Assembly (NCBI RefSeq): GCF_018739885.1
Contig: NZ_JADOES010000027.1
Span: 1-64,000, forward strand
Direction: 5' to 3'
Length of the DNA stretch: 64,000 bases
Source of the DNA: Leptothoe spongobia TAU-MAC 1115
Lineage (GTDB): Bacteria; Cyanobacteriota; Cyanobacteriia; Phormidesmidales; Phormidesmidaceae
This document shows, in pieces, positions 44,293 to 52,588 of this stretch; positions within the stretch are counted from its first letter, which is position 1; each line of letters opens with the position of its first letter. Made by a program: the position numbers and the translations under genes. The notes below the pieces were generated by a model. That model was not told where the DNA came from, did no database searches, and saw nothing but the letters and a program-made list of their open reading frames with translations.

Positions 44293-45948
44293 ATGGTTCT
44301 CAAGCAACGGCCTCCTCTGCTGGTTACGGTCAGTACCGCAGTTTTACTTGTTTTAGGTGGAGCAGCTGCCTATTTTGGGCTTGGTCAGCGGCTATCCTCT
44401 GGGCCGAAGATCCCAGTTGGCATGGAGCTAGTGCCCGATGATGCTCTGATTGCCCTAACCCTGACTACGAATGAAAATCAATGGACCCGTCTACGGCAGC
44501 TAGGCTCACCGGAGTCTCAAAAGCTTTTGGATCGGTGGCTAGTAACCTGGCGAGATCGCATCATCAGTGCCAATGGCTATCGTTTTAGAACCGACATTGA
44601 ACCATGGCTGGGGGACGAGGTGACCGTAGCCTTTTTACCAAAGGCCAGTGGCGGAGAAGAGGCCACTGAACTGGTCGCAGTGGTACCCATTGCCGAGCCT
44701 TCCAAGGCTCAGGAAATCCTAGCAGACCCCCAAGACGGCATTAGCTGGGTGGGTCGCAAGTATAAAGATTTGACTATCCAGTCCATTACAACCACCAATG
44801 GTGAGACCTATGAGACGACGGTACTCGGTAGTCAGTGGTTGGTGATTGCATCAGGGACTAAGGGCATTGAAGCCGTGATCGATAGCTTTAGCGGTGGTGC
44901 CTCCATGGCTACCAATGATGCCTATCGTCGAGCCTTTAAGCATTTACACATGCCCTCTGCCACCGCTCATCTATACATTAATGCCCCTGTGGCTGCTGAA
45001 GTATTGACGGGGAATGAGTCTCTACCAGGGATCAATGGCCTGGTAGCAGCAGCCACACTCTTACCCAATGGTTTAGATATTGAAGCGGCTACCTGGTTGG
45101 GGCCTGAGGATCAGCCTGTGTATCGCGATCTGAAGAATGCTCGCTCATCAACACCGCAGCGATTACCTGAGTCCACTGTGTTGATGATATCTACCAGTAG
45201 CATTGGCCCTATGTGGTTAGCCTTGAGCGAGGCCGAGCAATTAAATGCGATTTTACCGATTTCTGCAGAAGCTTTAACCAAGGGGCTAAAGACCCAAACA
45301 GGGCTAGACCTAGAAAATGATATTCTGCCTTGGCTCTCAGGGGACTTTGCCTTTGGGCTGCTGCCACCTGCCAATACCTCTAAGTCACCTGTGCCCATGG
45401 GGCAGTTGGCCCTGGTCGCTGAAGTTGACGATCAGAAGGCTGCTAATGAGACCTGGGAGCAGTTAGATGAGGTGATGGCGAACCGCTTTCGCTTTGAGGT
45501 GGAGCCTGGAGAGATCGATTCTCAGCCGGTCAAGCAGCTCGTATCCTTCTATGGGGGGATTTCCATGAGCCATGGCTGGCTGGATAAGGATGTGACATTT
45601 TTTGGCATGGGTGCTGAGGTATTGGATGAGATCGCACCCCATCCGAATAAATCCCTCAAAGCTAACAACGCCTTCCAAACCCTCCTAAACATCTCTCCCC
45701 AGGAAAGCAGCGGGTACTTTTTTGTAGACGTTGATCATTTAGAAGATTTGCAGGGCACCTTACCGTTTCCCAGATTGCCTGATGGCCCTATCTTCTCAGC
45801 TATCAAAAGTATTGGCGTCACCACCAGTGTCAAGGACGAGCGCAGCCTTCGTTATGACATCTTTGTTGAATTACCTAAGGGCAGACGGGTCAAGCCGTTA
45901 CCGGGAGGGAGTATCAATCAAGACAGTTCAAAAGAGGCTACAGAGTAA
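44293..45948 (+). CDS. DUF3352 family membrane-anchored protein
   Basis: A 551-residue protein from the ATG at 44293 (the frame opens at a TTG at 44281). A single N-terminal anchor (LLVTVSTAVLLVLGGAAAYF, about residues 9-28) precedes the periplasmic DUF3352 domain. That begins with the typical VPDDALIALTLTTNENQW and contains VTVAFLPKASGG, LVIASGTKGIEAVI, PWLSGDFAFGLLP and an extended beta-rich C terminus. The family is common in cyanobacteria; its role is unknown. It converges on the Psb32-like gene. Confidence 0.88.
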   Translation: MVLKQRPPLLVTVSTAVLLVLGGAAAYFGLGQRLSSGPKIPVGMELVPDDALIALTLTTNENQWTRLRQLGSPESQKLLDRWLVTWRDRIISANGYRFRTDIEPWLGDEVTVAFLPKASGGEEATELVAVVPIAEPSKAQEILADPQDGISWVGRKYKDLTIQSITTTNGETYETTVLGSQWLVIASGTKGIEAVIDSFSGGASMATNDAYRRAFKHLHMPSATAHLYINAPVAAEVLTGNESLPGINGLVAAATLLPNGLDIEAATWLGPEDQPVYRDLKNARSSTPQRLPESTVLMISTSSIGPMWLALSEAEQLNAILPISAEALTKGLKTQTGLDLENDILPWLSGDFAFGLLPPANTSKSPVPMGQLALVAEVDDQKAANETWEQLDEVMANRFRFEVEPGEIDSQPVKQLVSFYGGISMSHGWLDKDVTFFGMGAEVLDEIAPHPNKSLKANNAFQTLLNISPQESSGYFFVDVDHLEDLQGTLPFPRLPDGPIFSAIKSIGVTTSVKDERSLRYDIFVELPKGRRVKPLPGGSINQDSSKEATE

Positions 45949-45997
45949 AGCTTAAACACAGGCTCGGCCTAGAACCCAGCGCTAATCAAGGAGCGTT

Positions 45998-46810
45998 CTA
46001 CGCTTCACCACTGGCAGAGGAGTTTGAAAACGCAGGACTTAAAAACGCCACCAAAGCGCCAATCATAAAGCCAGCAATATTACGAGTCAGTGGTAACCAG
46101 TCCTGGGTGCGAGTAACCACGGGGCCAATCCCAAACGCGATAAAGAGCATGCCCCAGAGTGGTGAGAAAATCAGCATCCACTGCCATGAAAAGACCTGTC
46201 CCGGTTTGCGGGGATGGGCTGCAAACCCGCAAATAATGCCGCCCAAGATCGACGTAATCAAGGTTAAAATCCACTGTTCTCTAGGTAAACCAGGGACTAC
46301 TGAGCAACCACCCCTGGATAGACAGGTTTCTAGGGATGCAATGGACTCCATGATGGACTGATCTTCACCATGATCGCGGACAAAGAACTGATTACCAAAG
46401 CGAGTTTGCAGCTCAATCCAAAAAACACGCGGCAGTAGCGGATAGACTGCATCACCAACACTAAAGTTGAGAATGTTGCCGCCACGGGGATCAGCAATCA
46501 ACATAATGCTTTTCTCGTCTAAACCCCAAAAGTCTTTTACAGCGCGGCCTGGAGTTTGATCAAACTGGGTCAGTACCCGCAGTTTCCAACCGGTTTCAGC
46601 CTCAAATTTGGGTAGCTGCTTGTTGAGATACTCCTCTTGAGAATTGGTCAGAATCTTTGCCAGGTCAATTACCATGGTCGGTTTATCTGGCAGCAACTCT
46701 GGGTTGTTGTAAGCGTAGGCGGGGGGCACTCCTGTGGTGAAAGCAATACAACAAATTAACAAACTTCCTAATAAGGAAGCCTGTAACCAATCCTTAAAGC
46801 GTGCGCTCAT
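45998..46810 (-). CDS. Psb32-like TPM-domain protein
   Basis: The 270-residue protein has a signal peptide (residues 1-33, ending PPAYAY) and a TPM domain (about 40-165). Two to three C-terminal membrane segments follow (LTLITSILGGIICGFA, MLIFSPLWGMLFIAFGIGPV and a final one). The domain has the TLP18.3/Psb32/MOLO-1 features: VIDLAKILTNSQEEYLNKQL, FEAETGWKLRVLTQ, DEKSIMLIADPRGGNILNFS and RFGNQFFVRDHGED. Psb32 protects and speeds repair of photosystem II, so a lumen/periplasm-side role is likely. The exact subfamily was judged by eye. Confidence 0.8.
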   Translation of the reverse strand: MSARFKDWLQASLLGSLLICCIAFTTGVPPAYAYNNPELLPDKPTMVIDLAKILTNSQEEYLNKQLPKFEAETGWKLRVLTQFDQTPGRAVKDFWGLDEKSIMLIADPRGGNILNFSVGDAVYPLLPRVFWIELQTRFGNQFFVRDHGEDQSIMESIASLETCLSRGGCSVVPGLPREQWILTLITSILGGIICGFAAHPRKPGQVFSWQWMLIFSPLWGMLFIAFGIGPVVTRTQDWLPLTRNIAGFMIGALVAFLSPAFSNSSASGEA

Positions 46811-46863
46811 GATGTTTACACTTGTTTACCTACGTTTAATGTAAATAAGAAGACAGGGTCCCG

Positions 46864-47451
46864 TCAATCATCGGTCACTGGTGCTGTCTGGGCAGTGCCA
46901 TCGAGAGTGGTCTCTGAGTTTGCTGACAAAGCTTGGGCGGTATCATCTTCTGCGATGGTCGCTGGCCCAGTCTGGGCCTGTGCTGGTTCAGGGAGTGGAG
47001 ATGTGATCGATGGCGGTTTGCTGGGTGGTTTAACGGTCGGTTTAACTGGTGGACGGCGACGACGGTTTGACTTTGACTTTGACTTTGATGGTTTAGTTAG
47101 TACTCGCCAAGCAGCTCTAAACCCAACGGCAATGCTGTGGGTGGTGCGTTTGGCTTGATAGGCTTGCTGGCGAACATCGCTGAGGCTGTTATCCACCTGT
47201 TTAACGATATTGCGGGCGCTGTTGACACTGTCGGTCATGTCATCGGCCAACCCACTGAGATCAGTGCCTGTATTACGCATAGCTTCTAATGTGCGCGGCA
47301 GCTCACGATCCAACGTATCAAAGAGCTTTTCAGCGCTACGGGCTGCCCGCGCCAGTCCAAAAAGAGCTGGGACAGAGACGCACACCAAGATGACTAGCCC
47401 TAGGGCTAACAGCAAAATGGATAAACCTAGCCAGATCACGGGGTTAGTCAC
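46864..47451 (-). CDS. DUF948-like membrane protein
   Basis: Started at GTG (47451) the protein is about 195 residues. It begins with one membrane segment (VIWLGLSILLLALGLVILV), then helical repeats typical of DUF948 (LSGLADDMTDSVNSARNIV, KQVDNSLSDVRQQAYQAKR). A basic patch (SKSKSNRRRRPP) and a Pro/Thr/Ala-rich disordered tail follow. The longer frame would open at 47508, deep inside the upstream YtxH gene. The GTG overlaps that gene's stop (GTGACTAA) and implies translational coupling, so it is preferred. It is an envelope or stress-linked protein of unknown function. Confidence 0.78.
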   Translation of the reverse strand: MTNPVIWLGLSILLLALGLVILVCVSVPALFGLARAARSAEKLFDTLDRELPRTLEAMRNTGTDLSGLADDMTDSVNSARNIVKQVDNSLSDVRQQAYQAKRTTHSIAVGFRAAWRVLTKPSKSKSKSNRRRRPPVKPTVKPPSKPPSITSPLPEPAQAQTGPATIAEDDTAQALSANSETTLDGTAQTAPVTDD

Positions 47452-47758
47452 GCTGGGGATCGGCAGGCGTCTTAGAAAATTCTGCTCGGGTGGCCGCTTG
47501 GCCAGCAATCAAGGCATCTTTAAGGCGATCTAGGGTACTATCCCAATTTTGCAACGTAGTGTGGGAGAGTTTATCCGCCTGAAATTGAACGCTGGTGGAG
47601 AGATCCTCGATCAGATCAGGTACCGCGTCTGCTGACTTTTGGAGCACTTTGCGGGTATGTTTGCCGCTGCGGGGGGCGATCAGCAGACCAATGACGGTAC
47701 CGAGCGCTGTGCCTGCAATTAGACCGCCTAGGAAGTTATCGGAGTTGTGTTGGGACAT
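47444..47758 (-). CDS. YtxH domain-containing protein
   Basis: The 104-residue protein has the YtxH glycine-zipper head (FLGGLIAGTALGTVIGLLIAP then RSGKHTRKVLQK), a putative membrane hairpin, followed by amphipathic helices. The family is linked to general stress in Bacillus. It overlaps the downstream DUF948-like gene by eight bases. Another small membrane protein gene lies 48 bases upstream, so a three-gene operon is likely. Confidence 0.88.
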   Translation of the reverse strand: MSQHNSDNFLGGLIAGTALGTVIGLLIAPRSGKHTRKVLQKSADAVPDLIEDLSTSVQFQADKLSHTTLQNWDSTLDRLKDALIAGQAATRAEFSKTPADPQRD

Positions 47759-47806
47759 GGCATGGGGGAAGGAGGAAGGAGGAAGCGGAGAAGGCAGTTC
47801 AAAAGC

Positions 47807-48103
47807 TTATAACAGCCGCCGTCGCGAAAATAGGGATATGAGTCTGAGCAACTTTGCAATTTGAATGATACGCCGTTGCTGGAGTTGCCACTTTAGATGG
47901 ATCAGCTGCCACTGGCGTAGATCAGTACGCTTTTCGGTGAGGGCCAGGGTTTGCTGGGTTAAGGTTTCTTCTAATAGTACTGTCCAACGATTGAGATCAC
48001 GGTTGAGTTGGGTAACTTGACGCCTAAACCGCAGTATCCGCCAGGTGAGCATAAGGCAGAGGATTGCGATCGCAACATTAACTGTGGCTATGGCGATAAG
48101 CAT
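47807..48103 (-). CDS. Small membrane protein with basic helix, 98 aa
   Basis: One N-terminal membrane segment (MLIAIATVNVAIAILCLML) is followed by a long Arg/Gln/Leu-rich amphipathic helix (LRFRRQVTQLNRDLNRW, LRQWQLIHLKWQLQQRRIIQ) ending in SRRRLL. Unrecognised family. It is the first gene of the probable operon with YtxH and the DUF948-like protein. Similar gene sets occur in cyanobacteria. HIP1 lies inside the gene near 48066. Confidence 0.7.
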   Translation of the reverse strand: MLIAIATVNVAIAILCLMLTWRILRFRRQVTQLNRDLNRWTVLLEETLTQQTLALTEKRTDLRQWQLIHLKWQLQQRRIIQIAKLLRLISLFSRRRLL

Positions 48104-48264
48104 GGCAGTGGCCCCGAGCGTAAGTTGCCAGTCTTTAAAAATGTCAGTTTATTGACGAAGTGACTAAAACGAAGATAAATTTTTCAGTCAGAATTATCAA
48201 TCATAGGTCAACCAGTCTGCGTTTACCCTTACCCTGAGTGGGTCTATCCATCTGCCTAGTTGCC

Positions 48265-50418
48265 ATGGTGCAAGCTACTGCCTCTGTTTTATATGTCAAT
48301 AGTGCTGGGGGTCGGGGTACAGGAACTCGCCAGTCACCGTTCAAAACCCTGACCCAGGCCTTGGGCCAAGCCAATGCTGGTACTACAATCCAGCTAGAAG
48401 CAGGCACCTATGGCAATGGCGAATCGTTCCCGTTGACCGTGCCATCCGGGGTGACGGTGGTGGGGGTTAGTGGCACAGTGACCGTGCGAGGCGGGGGCCT
48501 GCTGGCGACCGAAGACTTTGGCCCGCAATCCGTAACGCTACAGCTGAAAAATGGAGCCCAGCTGCGTAGTGTAACGGTGATTAATCCCCAGTCCCAGGGC
48601 ATCGGCATTTGGTTAGAACAGGGATCGGCCCTGGTGACCCGCTGCCGCATCAAAGACTGTGGGCGAGATGGGGTATTTGTCACAGGGGATGCCCTGCCGG
48701 TACTGCTGGCCAATGAACTTTCTGGCAATCAGGCCAGTGGTCTGTTTATGGTGCGGCGCTCAAAAGGCGAGGTCCGTCAGAACAAATTTGTCAGCACGGG
48801 CTATGGTGTGGCCATTAGCGATCAGGCCGCCCCCCTGCTAATTGACAATGAAATGGTGGATAACAAGGCCGGTATCGTTCTATCCCGCTCAGCTAAGCCA
48901 GTGCTCAGACAAAATCGGGTCCGGCGCAACCAGACTAACGGCTTGTGGGTGCAGGATACGGCGCAGCCTGATGTGGGTCAAAGTCAGGAATTAGGAGAGA
49001 ATGTTTTTCAGGATAATGGCGAATGGGATGTACGTAACGAAGGTCGCCAGGCCCTGATCACGGTCGGAAATCAAATCAATCCCACTCGGGTCAGAGGGTC
49101 CATTCGTTATGTGGCCAGTGAACTTCCGGATCCGGTAGCCGTGCCAACCATGCTATTGGGGCGAGTCAGGCCCCAACCCGCCCCGCCCACACCTGAGCCA
49201 CCTGCCCCGCCCCCCCTTAACCTAAACAGCCGTTTTCGCGATGTTGTCGGTCATTGGGCCGCTCCCTTTATCGATGCCATGGCCGAGGCAGACTTGGTAA
49301 AAGGCTTTTTTGATGGATCATTTCGCCCCGATGCCCTGGTCACCCGAGCTGAGTTTGCCGCCTTAGCCATGGCCACATTCCCGTCTACTGGCGGCGGTCG
49401 ACGGTTTAAAGCCTTTAAAGATGTGGTCTCCGACTTTTGGGCCCGGTCAGTCATCTATCAGGCCCAAGCCCAGGGATTTATCGCTGGGTTTCCTGATAAT
49501 ACGTTTCGTCCCAATGACCCCATGACCCGAGCCCAGGCCTTTGTAGCGCTAATCAATGGATTGAATCTGGGAGAGGGCCGAGCCGCAGAGTTGGAGGTAT
49601 ATGACGATCGAGCCCAAGTCCCGCCCTATGCCGTTGAGGAAATTGCCATTGCCACCCGTCGTAGCATCGCTGTGAACTATCCAGATGTGGCTAAACTGCG
49701 ACCGATGGAGCCAATCACCCGGTCTGAGACCACGGCTCTGGTCTATCAGTGTTTAGTCAACCTTGGCCGCATGCAGCCCCTGGCCTCGCCCTTTATTGTG
49801 CAACCGGCCCATACCGCGATCAGTAATACGGTTGCAGTCAGCAATACAGTGTTGACACGCCATTGGGCCAACGACTTTTGGCAACCCTTAATGGCCAAAA
49901 ATCTGCTGGAGTTGACCCGTATGCAGCAGCCTGATAAGCCCATGACCAGGGCTCAATTTGCCAGCTTAGTCATGGTTGCATTTGATCCTAAACCCCAGCG
50001 TTATCCCGTCGCCTTCCGTGATGTGCCCTCCTCCCATTGGGCATCAGATGCCATTCATATCGCCTATCGAGCCAGGTTTCTATCCGGGTTTCCTGATTAC
50101 ACCTTTGCCCCGGAGCAGCCCATCCTCAAGATTCAAGTCCTGCTGGCCTTAGTGAGTGGTCTGCGGCTCAGGGCCAGAGGGACTGCTGGGGTCCTATCCC
50201 GCTATAAAGACCAAGCCCAGGTGCCTCGATATGCAACGGGCGAGATCGCAACTGCCACCAAACTTGGCCTCGTTTTCAACTACCCCGAGTTAGACCTTTT
50301 AACCCCTAACCGCGTTGCTAGCTGTGGTGAAGCTGCGGCCATGGTGTATCAAGGATTGGTATTACGTAAGCAGCTACCACCCATTGCTTCGCCTTATCGA
50401 GTAGTTGTTTCTAAGTAA
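48265..50418 (+). CDS. Beta-helix (DUF1565) protein with six SLH motifs
   Basis: The 717-residue protein from ATG at 48265 (a GTG at 48238 would add nine hydrophobic residues, MGLSICLVA, resembling a weak signal peptide). Residues about 5-270 form a right-handed parallel beta-helix (VLYVNSAGGRGTGTRQSPFK, GIWLEQGSALVTRCRIKDCG). After a Pro-rich linker come two triads of S-layer homology motifs. The first of each starts FRDVVGHWAAPFIDAM and RHWANDFWQPLMAKNLLELT; the others include FKDVVSDFWARSV and FRDVPSSHWASDAI. SLH triads anchor proteins to cell-wall polysaccharide. Confidence 0.87.
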   Translation: MVQATASVLYVNSAGGRGTGTRQSPFKTLTQALGQANAGTTIQLEAGTYGNGESFPLTVPSGVTVVGVSGTVTVRGGGLLATEDFGPQSVTLQLKNGAQLRSVTVINPQSQGIGIWLEQGSALVTRCRIKDCGRDGVFVTGDALPVLLANELSGNQASGLFMVRRSKGEVRQNKFVSTGYGVAISDQAAPLLIDNEMVDNKAGIVLSRSAKPVLRQNRVRRNQTNGLWVQDTAQPDVGQSQELGENVFQDNGEWDVRNEGRQALITVGNQINPTRVRGSIRYVASELPDPVAVPTMLLGRVRPQPAPPTPEPPAPPPLNLNSRFRDVVGHWAAPFIDAMAEADLVKGFFDGSFRPDALVTRAEFAALAMATFPSTGGGRRFKAFKDVVSDFWARSVIYQAQAQGFIAGFPDNTFRPNDPMTRAQAFVALINGLNLGEGRAAELEVYDDRAQVPPYAVEEIAIATRRSIAVNYPDVAKLRPMEPITRSETTALVYQCLVNLGRMQPLASPFIVQPAHTAISNTVAVSNTVLTRHWANDFWQPLMAKNLLELTRMQQPDKPMTRAQFASLVMVAFDPKPQRYPVAFRDVPSSHWASDAIHIAYRARFLSGFPDYTFAPEQPILKIQVLLALVSGLRLRARGTAGVLSRYKDQAQVPRYATGEIATATKLGLVFNYPELDLLTPNRVASCGEAAAMVYQGLVLRKQLPPIASPYRVVVSK

Positions 50419-50484
50419 TACCAACTCCGAATCCATTAAACCCGATTAAAACTGGACAATTCTGTAGGGGCATTCCCTTGCGGA
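50419..50484. repeat. Dispersed repeat upstream of psb28 (copy 1)
   Basis: Begins immediately after the SLH gene stop codon with ATACCAACTCCGAATCCATT and later includes CTGTAGGGGCATTCCCTTGC. Aligns with 51011-51078 over its whole length with scattered mismatches. The rest of this spacer (to 50661) shows only the psb28 promoter region. Confidence 0.7.
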
Positions 50485-50661
50485 GCCGCTTTGATACCAG
50501 GTGCTACCAGTCAAGATTTCGGCTCAGACAGAGCCATAATTTTATTGCCACAGCAAATTTCTATCGAGAGTGTTTTAAACAACACTCATATGATGGGATG
50601 ATAGAACTTAACGCTTTGTAACAAACGGCTCGTAGTTATTAATAAAATAGAGGACAGTGCA

Positions 50662-51000
50662 ATGGCAGAAATCCAATTTGCTCGCGGTGTGGCTGAGGAA
50701 ATCGTTCCAGACGTGCGGCTGACCCGCGCTAAGGATGGGTCTGATGGTACTGCTACATTCTATTTTGATGAGCCTAAGGCCCTAATGGAAGAAGGCTTTG
50801 AAGTAACCGGCCTCTACTTAGTCGATGAAGAAGGCGAGATCGTTAGCCGGGAAGTCAATGCCAAGTTTATTAATGGTGCTCCTGCGGCTCTAGAAGCCAG
50901 ACTGCTACTCAGAAGTGTTGATGAGTGGGATCGGTTTATGCGGTTTATGAATCGCTATGCTGAGCAAAATGGATTGGGCTTTACTAAGAACGAAGAGTAG
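50662..51000 (+). CDS. psb28: Photosystem II assembly protein Psb28
   Basis: The 112-residue protein matches Psb28 in length and pattern: MAEIQFARGVAEEIVPDVRL, RAKDGSDGTATFYFDEP, GLYLVDEEGEIVSREVNAKF, and the C-terminal WDRFMRFMNRYAEQNGLGF. Psb28 binds photosystem II assembly intermediates (CP47 side) transiently and is important under stress. A GAGG Shine-Dalgarno sequence precedes the ATG. It is flanked on both sides by a dispersed repeat. Confidence 0.95.
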   Translation: MAEIQFARGVAEEIVPDVRLTRAKDGSDGTATFYFDEPKALMEEGFEVTGLYLVDEEGEIVSREVNAKFINGAPAALEARLLLRSVDEWDRFMRFMNRYAEQNGLGFTKNEE

Positions 51001-51010
51001 ACCAGGGGCC

Positions 51011-51078
51011 ATACCAAATCCGAATTCATTATCCCCGATTCACCATGGATACCCTTGTAGGGGTGGTGCCTTGTGCCC
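51011..51078. repeat. Dispersed repeat downstream of psb28 (copy 2)
   Basis: Matches 50419-50484 (ATACCAAATCCGAATTCATT, then CTTGTAGGGGTGGTGCCTTG). It lies ten bases after the psb28 stop and before moaB. Confidence 0.7.
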
Positions 51079-51163
51079 ACCCTTGGCTATCGGGTACTGT
51101 TCATTAGAATTTCCTATCAGTTCAGCGAGGCACTCAAAACTCAATACATCACATATATTCCCC

Positions 51164-51658
51164 ATGGCTATTCCCCATCCCGATAGTGGTGCACTTTCAG
51201 TTGTCTGCGGCGTGATTACGGTGAGCGATACACGCACAGTGGATACCGATAAGAGCGGCCAGTTGATTAAGGCCAAATTAAGGGCGGCGGGGCATCGGTT
51301 AGAGGCCTATCGATTGGTTAAGGATGAGCCGGATCAGATTGCTGTCCTAGTACAGCGGCTCGCACCGACGGTAGATGTGATTATTTGCAATGGGGGGACT
51401 GGGATTGCGCCGAGGGATACCACCTATGATGCGATCTCAACACTATTAGAAAAAGAAATACCAGGCTTTGGCGAAATTTTTCGTCAGCTTAGCTATGCTG
51501 AAATTGGCTCCCGAGCCATTGCCTCTAGAGCCACAGCTGGCGTATATCAATCTACACTGATATTCCTTTTACCAGGTTCCAGTAATGCGGTGGCCCTGGC
51601 CATGGAATCGCTCATCTTGCCAGAATTACAGCATTTGGTTCGGCAGATGAAGGGTTAG
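51164..51658 (+). CDS. moaB: Molybdenum cofactor biosynthesis protein B (MoaB/Mog fold)
   Basis: The 164-residue protein starts at the ATG at 51164 (MAIPHPDSGALSVVCGVITV). The open frame continues upstream into psb28, but that part has no family character. Landmarks are TVSDTRTVDTDKSGQLI, VDVIICNGGTGIAPRDTTYD, GFGEIFRQLSYAEIGSRAIA and FLLPGSSNAVALAM. The family adenylates molybdopterin (Mog) or has a related role (MoaB). In cyanobacteria it supports nitrate reductase and other molybdoenzymes. Confidence 0.93.
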   Translation: MAIPHPDSGALSVVCGVITVSDTRTVDTDKSGQLIKAKLRAAGHRLEAYRLVKDEPDQIAVLVQRLAPTVDVIICNGGTGIAPRDTTYDAISTLLEKEIPGFGEIFRQLSYAEIGSRAIASRATAGVYQSTLIFLLPGSSNAVALAMESLILPELQHLVRQMKG

Positions 51659-51662
51659 GCAT

Positions 51663-51692
51663 TGTGGGGACGTTCCATGGAACGTCCCCACA
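51663..51692. terminator. Perfect palindrome after moaB
   Basis: Perfect 15+15 arms (TGTGGGGACGTTCCA with TGGAACGTCCCCACA) starting four bases after the moaB stop. Same design as the palindrome at 39127-39166. There is no long T run, so termination is likely but not certain. Confidence 0.65.
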
Positions 51693-51783
51693 GCAACCAT
51701 GGTCGGCCTTAACCCACCCTTTACCTGGAACCCAAACCCCCCCGTTATAGTGAGTCTTGGTTAACTTTTTTTGTGGTCGCAAA

Positions 51784-52491
51784 ATGGTCGCCATCGTTCG
51801 GTTAGGAGCGTTGCTAGGGCTGGTTTCCCTCGGTAGCTGTTCCCAGTACCTTAATATGTCTCGCATCGAGAATCGGATACAGGATGATATTGAGCGTCAA
51901 GGGCGACGGCTCACCCTAAAGGACGTAATCTGTCCCAATCGAATGATTAAGCAGGCAGAAGCCTACTTTCGCTGTGTTGGTGAGCTACCCAATGGCGGGC
52001 AGTTCACCGTCAATGTTATTCAGCAGGATGACCAGGGTAATGTCAGCTGGGATGTGCCTAGCTCCAAGGTATTGATTAATCTGGCATCCCTTGAGGAAAA
52101 AATTCAGGCCGGAACCAAAGAAGCCGTCGGCAAGAGCCTGACCATTGACTGCCGAGATACCTATCGAGTCAGCCAGCGGGGCGACTCATTTGAATGCGAT
52201 GTTGTGGGTGCGGGAACGGTGACAGCTGGGCGGGTGGACTCTGTGCTGGTCAAGGTGGATGGCGATGGCAATCTGGAATGGCAGGAAATTTTGATTGAGC
52301 ATACGCCTGGGGCTGCCAGTGGGACTAACGCTGCCGGGAGTGCAGCCTCATCCGCCTCAGCAACGCCCGAGGTGCCAGCTGCGAAGTCAGCGGATGACAA
52401 GACCGATGAGTCAGCGGCAGCTGCTAAACCGGCATCTAATCCGCTAGCAGAAGCAGAGGAAGACGCGGATGATGACGGTGATCGTCAGTAG
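51784..52491 (+). CDS. Lipoprotein with tandem DUF4333 domains
   Basis: The 235-residue protein from the ATG at 51784 has a signal peptide with lipobox (LVSLGSC). Two DUF4333-like modules follow (about residues 25-95 and 100-170). Each has a helix, a conserved Cys pair (VICPNRM/FRCVGE and IDCRD/FECDVV) and a Val-rich beta sheet. The tail is Ala/Asp/Glu-rich and low in complexity. The domain is found on exported proteins; its role is unknown. It precedes the ExbB operon by about 100 bases on the same strand. Confidence 0.8.
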   Translation: MVAIVRLGALLGLVSLGSCSQYLNMSRIENRIQDDIERQGRRLTLKDVICPNRMIKQAEAYFRCVGELPNGGQFTVNVIQQDDQGNVSWDVPSSKVLINLASLEEKIQAGTKEAVGKSLTIDCRDTYRVSQRGDSFECDVVGAGTVTAGRVDSVLVKVDGDGNLEWQEILIEHTPGAASGTNAAGSAASSASATPEVPAAKSADDKTDESAAAAKPASNPLAEAEEDADDDGDRQ

Positions 52492-52588
52492 CGTTGCCTA
52501 TATTTCTACCCAAGTTTTTGAATTTCTGTTTGACTAATCTTCAATTTTGGACAGACCTGACAGGCAAAATTAACCGAGGAGATGGGCA

